A stretch of 64,000 bases of DNA, taken from assembly GCA_007115705.1 (NCBI GenBank), contig QXEO01001565.1, positions 3,096,230 to 3,160,229 of the forward strand. The letters are read 5' to 3'. A model generated the notes under the pieces. The model was given only the letters and a program-made list of their open reading frames with translations, did no database searches and was not told the DNA's origin. This DNA comes from Dactylis glomerata (Eukaryota; Streptophyta; Magnoliopsida; Poales; Poaceae). Below, in pieces: positions 10,241 to 22,063 of this stretch. A program made the position numbers and the translations under genes. The first letter of the stretch is position 1. Each line of letters starts with the position of its first letter.

Positions 10241-12454
10241 TCAAGTAATGGCTTGTTGGTCCCCAACCAAGTTGGGTCCTAAGAAGTTAGAAACAATAGG
10301 TTTGGCAACCCAAATGGTTCTTTTCTTGACACCACTTTGAGCACCAACAAATTTGGCAAACACATTGCCAACCTTATCCTTGCAAAGCGAATAAACATCT
10401 TCAATTATGATAGGGTTGGATGAGTTACCACTAGTGCATGAAGAAGATAGGTGACCCTTCTCATGACATATGTAGCAAGTTCTTTTCTTCACCTTCTTCT
10501 CACTTGATTTCTCCACAAGGGGAGCATTAGCTTGATTTTTCTTGGGAAGTGACCTTTCTTCAACTTGAAGTTGAGCAAGGGCTTGAACTTGAGACCGCTT
10601 CCCTTGTTGCTTCTCACTAAGTGCCTTTTTCTTCAAAGGGCAAGATCTAACATGGTGCCCTTCAATTTTGCACTTGAAGCAAACAATCTTGGCCAAATTC
10701 TTGACTTGTTCTTGGCCCTTCTTCTTCTTGTATATTTTGGACTTCTTCTTGTTGTTAGAGATAAATCCAAGTCCACTCTTGTCATTGGGGGATTTTTGCA
10801 CACTCAAGATCTTGTTGAGTGTGGACTTCCCTTCATGACAATTTTCCAAGTCTTTCTTCAACAAAGTAACTTGGGCCTTGAGCTCTTTGATTTCCTCTAC
10901 ATGGTTAGTGACAACACAAGTACTAGAGGAAGTAGAGGCTACATTGTTAGAGCAACAAGGCAAGGAGGGTAATTCATCACTAGATGTAGAAATAGTATGA
11001 GTGGATGAATTACTAGTACTAGCACATGGCAATATTGCATTTTGGGAAATAGTGCTAGTGCCCACATGAGGCTCACAAGATGTTACCTTTGTAGATATAG
11101 CCTCATGAGCTAACTTTAGGCGAGCATGGGACACTAGAAGATCCTCATTAGAGCTAGATAGCTTTTCATGAATTTCTTCCAATTTCCCATACTTGCTAGT
11201 TAGCAATTCAAGTTGAGCCCTTAGCTCAACATTCTCCTTCAAAATAGATGCTTCACAAGAAGTAGAGTTAGTAGCACATGCATCATTATCATTATGAATA
11301 GGAGAAGACAACTTGGCAAGAGCGATGTCATGTTCTTTAGTGAGTTTAGAAATAACTTCATTACATGACTCCTCAATGGATTCAAGCTTCTCCTCAAGAG
11401 AAACCCAAAGCTCTTGCTCCTCCTCTAGAGCATATTTTAAATCATGGATATCATTGGCATACTCACGCTCAAGAGAAAACATTTTATCAATTTGTTCTTC
11501 CTTCATCTCAATGAGTTTCGTGCTCTCAATAGCACAACTCATGATTTCAAAGAAGTTGGGCAAAACATTTTTATGGTCATGCAAAGCATCAAAGACCACC
11601 TTACCCTTCTTGTTTAAATACTCAATATAGTCTTCTTCATTTTCCTCATCCTCACCATTGTCCTCAACATCATTATGATTTGAAGACCTAGCCATAAGGC
11701 ATATGTGGGAACCGTGAGAAGAAGAAGATGAAGAAATACTTGAAGCTCCATTCAAGACCTTGTCTTGGCCCAAAGACTCTTCGGTTTCCTCTATATGGTT
11801 AGCATCGCAAATACTAGAGGAAATAGAAGCATTTGTATCATGGCAACAAGACAAAGCAAGCATATCATCATGAGATTTATTCAAGAAATTTACACATGAT
11901 ATGCAAGGACTATCAACACAAGCATGTAAAACATTTATGGGGCTACAAGTGTTTAAGTCCAAAGATGAAGCATTGCAATGAGATAGAGATGAAGGGTCAT
12001 CAAAAGTAAGCATACTATCACCATTGCAAGTTTCATCATCACTCACCATATCATTACCTTGTATCTTGCCACACTTTGGTGAAGTGGATGAAAGTTCATT
12101 GCGGTCGGAAGTGGAAGGAATACAATCATCCTCAATAATCTTGGACACACCATATTTTTCTTGAAGCTTTGTCCATATCTCATGAGCGCTCCGAAAAGGC
12201 GTGATGGAGAAGGTAACTACATTGCTCAAAGCATTAACAATCACATGAGTAGCTTGAGCATTGAGATACAAGTTTTTCTCATCCTCTAAAGATAGATTTT
12301 GAGTATCCTTTGGAGGAGAAAAACCCGCATCTACAATTCGCTCCATAGATGGGTCCATGACCCGAAAATAATTAAGCATGTGAATTTCCCAAGTATCATA
12401 ATTTGTGCCATCAAATATAGAAGTGTTATTGTGCACTAATCCCCTAGCCGACAT
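10241..12454 (-). CDS. Copia Gag protein (UBN2-type with two zinc knuckles)
   Basis: This is an open frame of 737 residues if started at the methionine at 12454; the frame stays open upstream into the LTR, but that part lies before the primer-binding site. The N-terminal 120 residues carry the plant Copia gag signature, with motifs FDGTNYDTWEIHMLNYF and AHEIWTKLQEKYG. A long acidic, serine-rich and coiled-coil middle follows. Two CCHC knuckles (CX2CX4HX4C) lie at residues 592-605 and 660-673, expected to bind RNA for packaging into virus-like particles. The C-terminus ends soon after a GP-N-V-type motif that normally leads into the polyprotein. No pol follows. The intact frame suggests the element moved recently, probably with enzymes supplied by a partner. 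Confidence 0.85.
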   Translation of the reverse strand: MSARGLVHNNTSIFDGTNYDTWEIHMLNYFRVMDPSMERIVDAGFSPPKDTQNLSLEDEKNLYLNAQATHVIVNALSNVVTFSITPFRSAHEIWTKLQEKYGVSKIIEDDCIPSTSDRNELSSTSPKCGKIQGNDMVSDDETCNGDSMLTFDDPSSLSHCNASSLDLNTCSPINVLHACVDSPCISCVNFLNKSHDDMLALSCCHDTNASISSSICDANHIEETEESLGQDKVLNGASSISSSSSSHGSHICLMARSSNHNDVEDNGEDEENEEDYIEYLNKKGKVVFDALHDHKNVLPNFFEIMSCAIESTKLIEMKEEQIDKMFSLEREYANDIHDLKYALEEEQELWVSLEEKLESIEESCNEVISKLTKEHDIALAKLSSPIHNDNDACATNSTSCEASILKENVELRAQLELLTSKYGKLEEIHEKLSSSNEDLLVSHARLKLAHEAISTKVTSCEPHVGTSTISQNAILPCASTSNSSTHTISTSSDELPSLPCCSNNVASTSSSTCVVTNHVEEIKELKAQVTLLKKDLENCHEGKSTLNKILSVQKSPNDKSGLGFISNNKKKSKIYKKKKGQEQVKNLAKIVCFKCKIEGHHVRSCPLKKKALSEKQQGKRSQVQALAQLQVEERSLPKKNQANAPLVEKSSEKKVKKRTCYICHEKGHLSSSCTSGNSSNPIIIEDVYSLCKDKVGNVFAKFVGAQSGVKKRTIWVAKPIVSNFLGPNLVGDQQAIT

Positions 12455-12494
12455 CTTTGCTCTCAAGGCGGTGAAGCCTAAAATGAGAGACCGG

Positions 12495-12506
12495 GCTCTG
12501 ATACCA
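12495..12506 (-). promoter_or_regulatory. Copia primer-binding site (tRNA-iMet)
   Basis: On the minus strand this reads TGGTATCAGAGC, complementary to the 3' end of plant initiator methionine tRNA. It lies two bases inside the 5' LTR, as is usual for Copia elements, and fixes the LTR edge at 12509. Confidence 0.9.
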
Positions 12507-12508
12507 AT

Positions 12509-14690
12509 TGAAAGAACACAGATGTCGCCTAGAGGGGGGGGTGAATAGGCGATATCAAATTTTACGAATGGCTTGAATAAAAGCGGAATTAAACTAGCGT
12601 TTATTTTGTCAAGCACATAAAACCTAAATAAACTAGGCTCACCTATGTGCACCAACAACTTATGCTAAGCAATACAAGTAACAAGGTGATAGCAAGATAT
12701 ATGACTTCAAGCACGAAGGCTATCACAATGTAAAGTGCATAAGTAAAGAGCTCGGGTATAGAAATAACCGAGGCACGCGGAGACGATGATGTATTCCCGA
12801 GTTCCTCCCTTGAAAGGGAGTACGTCTCGTTGGAGGGGTGTGGTATCACCACAAAGGCCTAACCAACGCCACAAAGGCCTCACCCTATTCTCCAGTGTGA
12901 GCTTGCGCCACAAAGGCCTAGCTCAGTCTTCCACTAAGGGGTTCCTCAAGGCGGAACCGGGCCTTTACACAAATCTTGGGGCACGCATCCACAACTTAAT
13001 TGGAGACTCCCAAGGATAGCCACCAAGGCTCCACAAAGCCACAAAGCCGTCTAGGGTTCCAAGAACCCAAGAGTAATAAGCTCACAAACTTTCACTTACT
13101 CGAATCTTCGGGGAGAACTCAAACCGATGCAACCTATGCAATGGCAAGGGCACACAAAGTGCTCAAATCCTTCTCACCCAAATCTCACCAAAGCAACTAA
13201 TGCTATGGAGAGATATGAGAGGAAGAACAAAGGAAATCCACAAAGAACTCCAAGATCTAGATCCCAAGATGTTCCCCTCACTTAGAGGAGAAATGGATTG
13301 GTGGAAATATAGATCTAGATCTCCTCTCTCTTTTCCCTCAAAAATATGCAAGAATCATGGGAGGAATGGAGGAGGGAGGGGAAGCTTGCAAAGTCAACAA
13401 TGAAGGAGAGAGAAGCCAATTTCGTGGCTGTTCCAAGGAGGAAGAAGGGGTATTTATACCCCCCTCCGAAATCTGACCGTTACAGCCACTTACACCGGCT
13501 AAAGCCGGACTTAACACCGGCTATAGCCGGCCTGAAAAGTCCGGCCCTGGCTAGAAATAGCCGGACAAAAAGCCGGGTTGCAACAGAGATGAAATCTGGG
13601 CAGACCGGCTAAAGCCGGTCTGACCGGCTATTTCCGGCCCCGGGCCGGCTATTTCCGCCCCCACTAAAACAGCAGGAATACCAAAATGAAAACGGCAATA
13701 ACTTGAGCATCCGGACTCCGTTTTCGATGATCTTGGGCTCGTTGGAATCACCACAACGAGCTCTACAACTTCATCCATAGAAACATCATAGTCCAACAAG
13801 GGAGTATAAAACCAAATGATGAAAGGTTTGTCCTCTCTACGAAGACAAACCGGTAAAACCTCCAAACATCAAAAACGCAATAAGAGTTTCATGCGAAATC
13901 CGTTTTTGATGAGCTAGAGCTTGTCATGGAAATAACCACAAGCTCTAGAACCTCACATGGATAAAATCCAAATAAGAACCAAGAAAGATGATGCCAAGTA
14001 TGCAAAGGTTTGAGCTCTCTCCGAATGATACAATTAAGTTACTCACTCAAGAGCCCCTCTTGATAGTACGGCTACCGATCCTATAACCCGGTCTCACAAC
14101 TAACACCATGAGACCGGTAAGAAAGAAACCCTAACACTATCATACCTTTGCCTTGAGCATTCCACTTGAGGTGGTTAATGACGATCTTGATCTTCTCAAG
14201 TTGGACCACCTTTCTTGATTGAGCTTGCTTGGTGAAGTCTTGCGGATTGCTCCCCCATACTCTACTATGGAAGAGACTCTCTTTAAGCATATCTTCACAT
14301 ATCCATGATCACAATATAGATGGCAAGATTCAAGCATATGTTCTCTTCTAGTTGCTCATCTTGAACTTGCGCTTTGACTTGATCAATCCTCGAATCAATT
14401 CTTCTTTCTCCATAATGATGGTGTCTTGAGGATACACATGAGAGCTCACTCAATCTTATTCTTCAAGACACACTTCACATAAGCTCAAATCCATTAAGAC
14501 CAATCTTTGGATCACTCCTTGAATAACACCTTGGTCAACACAAAATCCTCTTCTTACAACCTTGAATCCAACAAATGGTTCAAGCATTGTCTATGGACAA
14601 GTCCTACACATATAACTCAATGCAACCATTAGTCCATAGGGATTGTCATTAATTACCAAAACCACACATGGGGCTCGATATGATCTTTCA
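12509..14690 (-). mobile_element. 5' LTR of the Copia element
   Basis: The LTR runs from TGAAAGATCATATCGAGCCC (minus strand, 14690) to CA at 12509 and is 2182 bp long. It adjoins the primer-binding site. It contains repeated GCCACAAAGGCCT-like units (about 12848-12930) and an array of CCGGCTA/TAGCCGG palindromes (13492-13656). The partner LTR is outside the window, so the TSD (expected GGTTT, 14691-14695) cannot be checked. It interrupts the LTR of Athila-type element B. Confidence 0.85.
13492..13656. repeat. Cluster of CCGGCTAAAGCCGG palindromes
   Basis: At least six short inverted repeats built from CCGGCT and AGCCGG, with A/T-rich centres, occur within 165 bases of the Copia LTR. They could form several small hairpins in RNA or single-stranded DNA. 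The function is unknown. Confidence 0.7.
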
Positions 14691-16266
14691 GGTTTTCCCT
14701 CAGTTAAGAAACCAAGGTATGTCGATCAGGAGAGGAAGGAGCCAATACGACTGAAGGTGATGCTTGCTAGTCTAGTGACACTCCAACAAGGGCGCCGTTT
14801 ATGATCAAATGAGTTAGCGTGTCTTCAACTAGTAGCAACGTGGAACCTGCACACAACACAACCAAATTCTTTGTTCCCAACTTACGATGAGGTTGTCAAT
14901 CTCACCGGTTTGCTGTAAACAAAGGAATGAGCGTATCGAGTGGAAAATAGTAATAGTATGCGAGTAAAGTAAATAGTGCGAGTAAAGTAAACAGGTGATA
15001 GAAATATAAAGGAAATAGGACCGGGGTCCACAGTTCACTAGTGGTGTCTCTCCATAAGATAAAATAATACATGCTGGGTAAACAAATTACAGTTGGGCAA
15101 TTGATAGAATAAAGATAACGTGCATATGTCGAGAGGATCACTATGAGATTTACTCTGGGCATTACAACAAGATACATAGACCGCCATCCAACTGCATCTA
15201 TGACTAATAATCCACTTGTGGCGAATCAATCTGAGAACTCCACAAGTATTAAGTTGCAAACAACAGATAATTGCATTAAGCAAAGTCTGTAATGTAAACA
15301 AAGCATATGCCCTTGAGCATATGAATGTTGTTTTCCCCCTAGTAGCAACATCACATCTACAACCTTAGAGGTTTCTGTCACTCCCCCAGATTAAATAGAG
15401 GCATGCAACCACTATCGAGCATAAATACCCCCTCTTGGAGTCACTAGCAACTACTCGGCCAAGATAGCTACTAACAACGGAGAGCATGCAAGATCATAAA
15501 CAACATAGAGATAACAAAAGATAATATTCAGTACTTCAACTCAATCATAACACCAATATTCATCGGATCCCAACAAACATAACATGTAGAATTACATAAC
15601 GGTGATCTCGATCATGTAAGGCAGCTCACGAGATCTAAACATAAAGCACATGGTGGAGAATACAACCAACTAGCTACGGCTATGGACCCATAGTCCAAGG
15701 TAGACTACTCACTCATCGCTATGGAGGCAAGCATGGCGATGAAGAAGACCTCCGGTGGCGATTCCCCTCTACGGCAGGGTGTCGGGAAGAGCTTCTGGAC
15801 CCTCCCGATCTTCGGGTCGACGGCGGCGGCGGATCGCGATGTGTTCTGGAAAAGTGATCGGGTACTTAGGTTTTTCCCGTTGAGGGGTCTTTATAGGCGA
15901 AGGGGCAACGTCAGGAGTGGGCCGAGGCGCCGTCACACATAGGGGGCGCGGCCAGGGGCCAGGCCATGCCGCCCTGTTGTGTGAGGCCCTTGTGGCCCCA
16001 CTCCGTCTCCTCTTTGGTTCTCTGGAAGCTTCGGTGAATTTCTGGACGTTCGGCTTTTGTTTCGTCCAATTCCGAGAATATTTCCTGTGTAACTTTTCTG
16101 AAACACAAAAACAGCAGAAAACAGGGAACTTGCACTGTGGCGACTTGTTAATAGGTTAGTTCCGAAAAATGCATAAAAGTGCCACGAAGTGTAACGAAAC
16201 ACTAAGCAAATGGTGTAAAAACAAGCATGGAGCATCAAAAATTATAGATACGTTTGAGACGTATCA
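14691..16266 (-). mobile_element. LTR of Athila-type element B, truncated by the Copia insertion
   Basis: The right end reads TGATACGTCTCAAACGTATC on the minus strand, the standard start of this LTR family. The left side is cut by the Copia LTR at 14690. It is clearly diverged from the LTR of element A at 20423-22063. Immediately right of it, at 16267, the sequence continues in the middle of an element-A-type LTR. The simplest reading is that this is the 5' LTR of an element B inserted into A's 3' LTR, with B's body beyond the left edge of the window. Confidence 0.7.
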
Positions 16267-16581
16267 ACGGGCCAGGGGTAGGCCGCCACCCTAGGGTGTG
16301 GCCGGCTCCTGGCCCACCTCCGTCTCATCTTCGGTCTTCGCGAAGCTTCGGTAAAAATAGAAGGTTGGGATTTTGTTTCGTCCAATTCCGAGAATATTTC
16401 CTGTGTAACTTTTCTGAAACACAAAAACAGCAAAAATAGGGAACTGGCACTGTGGCATCTCGTTAATAGGTCAGTTCCGGAAAATGCATAAAAATGCCAC
16501 GAAGTGTAACAAAACACAAAGCAAATGGTGTATAGACAAGTATGGATCATCAAAAATTATAGATACGTTTGAGGCGTATCA
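16267..16581 (-). mobile_element. Truncated 3' LTR of element A
   Basis: This 315-base piece closely matches 21746-22063 of the 5' LTR, including the AGGGGTAGGCCGC and GGTAAAAATAGAAGGTTGGG stretches. It ends at the canonical GTATCA terminus followed by AGCATCCCCAAGCTTAAC, the complement of the polypurine tract. The rest appears displaced by element B. Confidence 0.8.
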
Positions 16582-19500
16582 AGCATCCCCAAGCTTAACT
16601 CCTGCTCGTCCTCGAGTAGGTAAGTGATAACAAAAGAATAATTTTTGAGGTGACATACACCATCACAATCTTGATCAACTTTGTAAAGCATTGAGTGTTG
16701 GGTTCAAAGAACTTAAAACATGGACATAAAAGACATAATCTTGACAATAAAAACTTAGCAACCATGTTATAACATGAAAAGAAACAGAAACGAAAGATCA
16801 TGAATAATGAAACAATGAAAGTCAAATGTGTGTTCAAATCATATGGAAAAACATATCAAATGGTTTTCAGCTTGTCCTTCATGGAATAGCAAAACATAAA
16901 TGCATAGGACACCTTCAAGTTTAAGATGGCGCCTATATACAAATAATTTAAGAACAAGCAAAACCAAAATCATGAATCAATCAATGATAAACTTTGGGAC
17001 TATGCACATTAAACTTAGAATGGCAACTATGCTCTCTTAGACAGTGCATAAAGGTAGAAGGTGGAGACTCAACATAAAAGTAAAACAAATGCCTTCACAG
17101 AGGGAAGCAGAGATTGCAAGTTTTATAAACCTTCAAAAATTATGGTATTTACTAGCTTTGAGCTCTCATTGCCCTCATCATAGGCATCTTGAATGGTTAA
17201 AGTTAATACGAATACAATTACGAAGCATATACTTGACAAATCATAAGCTAAAAACCTCGTGTCCCATAAAGTACGAATACCCAAACCTCATGCTACTCGA
17301 CTTAGGGTCCCAAGCAAGCTCTTGTCATTGTAAGTATACACGTATCATCGAGAACCGTCAACGGGGTACCTCCTTGCCCGATGACATGCAACAAGCCCAC
17401 ATCAAAATGACAGGACAAACAGATAATGAACACCTCGGCATCTCTTTTATTTACCATTGGTATAGCTTTTTATTGTGAGATGCGTCGTCGAATGTCCACT
17501 ATGGGCATGCTGTAAATTTCCACCATGAATGAAGCATGGCTTAGATTAGTGGCCCAGGCGTTTCTCTAACACATATACAAACTCCATGATCCTGCAAGAT
17601 TCCCAACTTATTTCACATCGCGAGTATCCATAAATAAAAGATCACGATATCAACTCAAATAAGAGAAGTGCAATGTTGAAAGCTTTCCCCATGATGGCAT
17701 GGTTTGGCTAATTCCCAACTTACAACTTGCAAGCATAACATCAACATAAGAGAGCCACAATGTCAAATTTTTAAAAGCGAGAAAAGTAAAGTGTGCCATC
17801 AGGTTCGTGAGAGCTTTACTGACTAACTTTCGCATAACACCAAAAAAAGTTTAATTCGAAGGATAGATAAAAGCAAGTCAAATATACTTTGGAATAGCAA
17901 ATTGCTAATAGGTATGTATGGTGGACACATTGGAATAACTTGTTTTTGGGAGTTGGATGCACGAGTAGAGCTCATACTCAGTACAAAATGAGGGCTAGCA
18001 AAAGACTGGGAGCGATCAACTAAGAGAGCAGTAACGGCCATAATCATGCAAAGCGACAAAGCATCATTAAAAAAAGCATAAAATGGCATCACAAGTCAAA
18101 AACCAAATGATCATAAAGGCTTATGGCGACTTTGTAAGAGTCAAACATGTTGTAAGCATGCGCCAAGTCAACCCAAATAAAGCATCAAAGGAGAAAACCA
18201 AATAAATGCTTCCACAAAATAAAACAACGCATGATTTTTTTCAAAGGCTCATTAAGCAATCTCAGTTATTTGAGACAAGTCATGCTACAGCAAAAATCAC
18301 TAAGCATACTATCAAAACGACATGAAGCATGGCATGCAAAAGTCTAAGCCGCAGTCTAAAGAAGCTTCTCTTTGTACCACTTTTTTGCATGAAACTTTTT
18401 CTCTTTTCCAACACTATTCAAACCTTTTCAAAACAACTCTTTTGATGAATACCAACATAGACCTGAGGTCCAAATACGCCTTGATGCAAAGATATAACAA
18501 TATCTGAATAAAAATCAAGGCAAAAAACAAAAGCTAACCGTAGTTCTAGAAAAAGAGAACACTCGTTGAACGATAAGAGTGAAAAATAGAGTGTTCTTGG
18601 CAAATGAAAAGCGAAGTGTCTCCTCCAATAGAAATTTGTTGGCGTCCAACTATTTATTGCAGCAAACAAAACAAAAAAACTGAAAATGAAAGTAAAGACG
18701 CTCCAAGAAAAACGCATAGTCCATGAAGCAATAAAAATATAGTGTGTTGAAAGGTGACCTGATTTTTGCCGATGAAGAAGGGGTGCCTCGGGGGCATCCC
18801 CAAGCTTTGACGCTTGTACCTCTTGGATATTTCTTGGGGTGACATTGGCATCCCCAAGCTTGAGCTTTTGTCCATTCTTCATCTCATCTCATCACTCTCC
18901 AATCCCTACACTTGAAAACTTCCTACATACAAAACTTCACACAATTGTATTAGCAACGTTAGCATAAGCATGATAGTAAATCAACTATTTTGGTTCAGGT
19001 TTGAACTCAAAAACACCACATATAAAGCATATACTACTGTAGCAAGTTCCATAAAAGTCCCGTGATCAAAAGAACTAAAAAGAAAGCGATCGAGAGGCAA
19101 ACACAAATAGTGGCAGAAATCTGTCAAAACAGAACAGCTGACAAAGGTCGATTTTTTTCGAGGATCTTCTGTTGCTAAAATCGAAAAGTGCAAAACTAAT
19201 GAAAGTTTGGATATAACCTAGGGCATATTCAGAAGAAATCGCAGGTCAAAAAGATATTCTGAGAATTTTCATGAATTTTTATGGTGCAGCACCGAAATCT
19301 GTTTCAGGACAGCAACTTCCCCAAATCTTACCTCCCTCAAATTAGAGGTTCTCCTTGGCACAATAACGAAATAAAAAGGATAAGGAGCAGTTATTATAGT
19401 AGTAATAACTTCCAAGACTAAAATAAAAGAAAAAGTACTGAAAAGTAAACAATAGGTTATCTCCCAAGAGTGCTTTTCTTTAACGCCTTTGAGCTAGGCG

Positions 19501-19628
19501 CAGAAAGGTGGAAATCAAGTATTATCAAATGAAGCATTAAGATCAACTGTTTCCTCAAGAGCACCACTTACCACACTAGGCACTTTAGAAGTTCCCGAAG
19601 ATGATTCAACTTGCAAGTCACTCTTAGT

Positions 19629-20257
19629 TTAAATGAAAGTCTTACCAATCTTAAAAACATGCTGTTGTTTAGGCACAGACACCATGGGAACATACATAAA
19701 TTTGTGCTCTTTTCCAACAAAAGCTTTCTCCTTCTTAAATTTAAGAGAAGAGAAGATTGAACTTAAAGTTTCCATAGACTCTTCTAGTTTCCCAATCCTA
19801 AGGTTTTGACTATCAAGAGTAGTACTAGCCTCTAAAATGGTGATTCTCTTACCGATACTTTCTATCGATTCATTAACTTGGCTAGCGTTATCAAGGATAT
19901 TCGGCAAAGTTTTTTCTAAAGAGCTAAGTTTTCTAAAACTTCATCTAAAGTGACCTCAGTTTTAACAACATGGATAGGTGGTACTCCCACTAAACTTTCA
20001 ATTGAAGTGCATGCTTCAAGAGCGGGAGTACCCAGAAAATTACCTCCTGCAAGAGTATCAAGAACGTACCTATTCCAACTAGATATACCAACATAAAAAT
20101 TCCTAAGGAGGATCATGGTAGAATGCTTCTTTGTACACCTATGATGAGCATTGCTAATTTGGTACCAAGCATCTTTCAAACTCTCTCCTCCTTGTTGCTT
20201 AAAAGTACAAACTTCAACTTCAGGATTACTCATTCTAACAAGACTAAAAGCAAGCAA
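19629..20257 (-). pseudogene. Broken gag of Athila-type element A
   Basis: Two out-of-frame pieces (20257-19916 and 19907-19629) resemble the Gypsy gag region. The first contains QQGGESLKDAWYQISNAHHR and LLRNFYVGISSWNRYVLDTL, the plant retrotransposon gag core. The second has a coiled-coil-like stretch (ESIGKRITILE, GKLEESMETL). A frameshift near 19910 and a stop at 19629 break it. Sequence after the stop still resembles the DASSLDIT terminus of the related elements. Confidence 0.75.
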
Positions 20258-20394
20258 GTAAAAGTAACAACTATAAAGGAAGCTAATTTTTTGTATTTTT
20301 TATAAAACGATGCAAGTAAAAAATAAAATAAAGCAAAATAAAGACAAAGTAAAAGGTTGAGCGTGCGAGACTTCCCTTGCAGAAATCTTCTTTC

Positions 20395-20412
20395 TCCCCG
20401 GCAACGGCGCCA
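20395..20412 (-). promoter_or_regulatory. Primer-binding site, tRNA-Asp type (element A)
   Basis: On the minus strand this reads TGGCGCCGTTGCCGGGGA, complementary to the 3' end of plant tRNA-Asp(GUC). tRNA-Asp priming is, to my knowledge, usual for the Athila lineage. It sits ten bases inside the LTR edge at 20423. Confidence 0.9.
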
Positions 20413-20422
20413 AAAAAATGCT

Positions 20423-22063
20423 TGATGGTGCGATGTTAAGGCACCTAGTTGGGAACCCCAAGAGGAAGGTATGAGGAGCACAGCTGCAAGTTTCCCTTAG
20501 TTGTGAAACCAAGGTTATCGAACCAGTAGGAGAAAGCCAAACTTCAGAAGGTGATGCTTGCTAGCTTCACGACACTCTCGACAATGGCGCTAGAAAATGC
20601 TGGTGCGTAGTTGACGTAGGAGCTTTCTTCACCTAGCAGCAACGTGGAACCTGCACACAACACAACCAAAAACTTTGCTCCCAACTTCAATGAGGTTGTC
20701 AATCTCACCGGTTTGCTGTGAACAAAGGATTGAGCATCTGGTAAAAGGTAATAATAATGCAAGAATGTAAACAGAGCGAGTAATAGTAAACGGTAAAGCA
20801 ATGTAAAGGAAATTGGACCGGGGTCCATAGTTCACTAGTGGTGTCTCTCCATAAGATAAATAACGACATGCTGGGTAAACAAATTATAGTTGGGCAATTG
20901 ATAGAGTAAAGATAACATACAAATGTCATGAGGATCACTATGAGATTCACTCTGGGCATTACGACAAAATACATAGACTGCCATCCAACTACATCTATGA
21001 CTAAAAGTCCACTCGCGGGGAGTCATCTGAGAACCCCTTGAGTATTAAGTTGTGAACAACAGATAATTGCATTAAGCAAAGTGCGTAATATAAACAAAGC
21101 AAATGTCCTTGGACACAAGAATGTTGTTTTCTCCCTAGTGGCAACATCACATCTATAACCTTAGAGTTTTTTGTCACTCCCCCAGATTACTAGAGGCATG
21201 AACCCAACTATCGAGCATAAATACTCCCTCTTGGAGTTACTAGCATCTACTCGGCCAAGATAGCTACTAGCAACGGAAAGCATGCAAGATCATAAACAAC
21301 ATAGAGATAACATAAAGATAAATAATTCATCACATCAACTTAATATAGTACCAATACTCATCGGATCCCAACAAACACAACATGTAGTATTACATAAAGA
21401 TGATCCTAATCATGTAGGGCAGCTCACAAGATCTAAACATGAAGCACATGGCGGAGGAGACAACCATCTAGCTACTGCTATGGACCCGTAGTCCAATGTA
21501 GACTACTCACACATCACTCTGGAGGCGACCATGGTGGTGTAGAAGGCCTCTGGCAGGGATTCCCCTCTCCGGCAGGGTGCCAGGAAGAGCTCCTAGATCC
21601 TCCCGATCTCACGACGATGATGGAGGCGGCTTGCAGTATGTTTCGTGGAAAAGAGATCTGTCCCTCAGGTTTTTCTCGTCGAGGGGAACTTATAGGCGAA
21701 AGGGCAGCGTCAGAGGCTGGACCAGGGCGGCTCACCCCCTGGTGGCGCAGGCCAGGGGTAGGCCGCGCCACCCTAGGGTGTGGCCGGCTCCTGGCCCCCC
21801 TCCGTCTCATCTTCGGTCTTCGCGAAGCTTCGGTAAAAATAGAAGGTTGGGCTTTTGTTTCGTCCAATTCTGAGAATATTTCCTGTGTTGCTTTTCTGAA
21901 ACACAAAAATAGCAAAAACAGGGAACTGGCACTGTGGCATCTCATTAATAGGTCAGTTCCGAAAAATACATAAAAACGCCACGAAGTGTAACAAAACATA
22001 AAGCAAATGGTGTATAAACAAGCATGGAGCATCAAAAATTATAGATACGTTTGAGACGTATCA
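20423..22063 (-). mobile_element. 5' LTR of element A
   Basis: This 1641-bp LTR is bounded by TG/CA. On the minus strand it starts TGATACGTCTCAAACGTATC at 22063 and ends ...CCATCA at 20423. Short ORFs within it recur in other LTRs of the family and are not treated as genes. Confidence 0.88.

Larger units (their letters stand above)
16267..22063 (-). mobile_element. Athila-type Gypsy element A, degenerate
   Basis: Order on the minus strand: 5' LTR (22063-20423), primer-binding site (20412-20395), broken gag (20257-19629), about 3 kb of non-coding sequence, a polypurine region beside 16582, then a truncated 3' LTR (16581-16267). The internal region is collinear with the elements at 38245 and 58895, including a block near 18418-18882. 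There is no reverse transcriptase or integrase, so it is non-autonomous or decayed. Flanking ATGGG at 22064-22068 is the expected TSD; its partner is not in view. Confidence 0.8.

Noticed and set aside
15721..15942. ORFs beginning MAMKKTSGGDSP-like in several LTRs (also 38410-38778, 43364-43732, 59954-60175)
   Set aside because: They recur only because the LTRs are homologous; they sit on the antisense or leader part of LTRs and show no domain.
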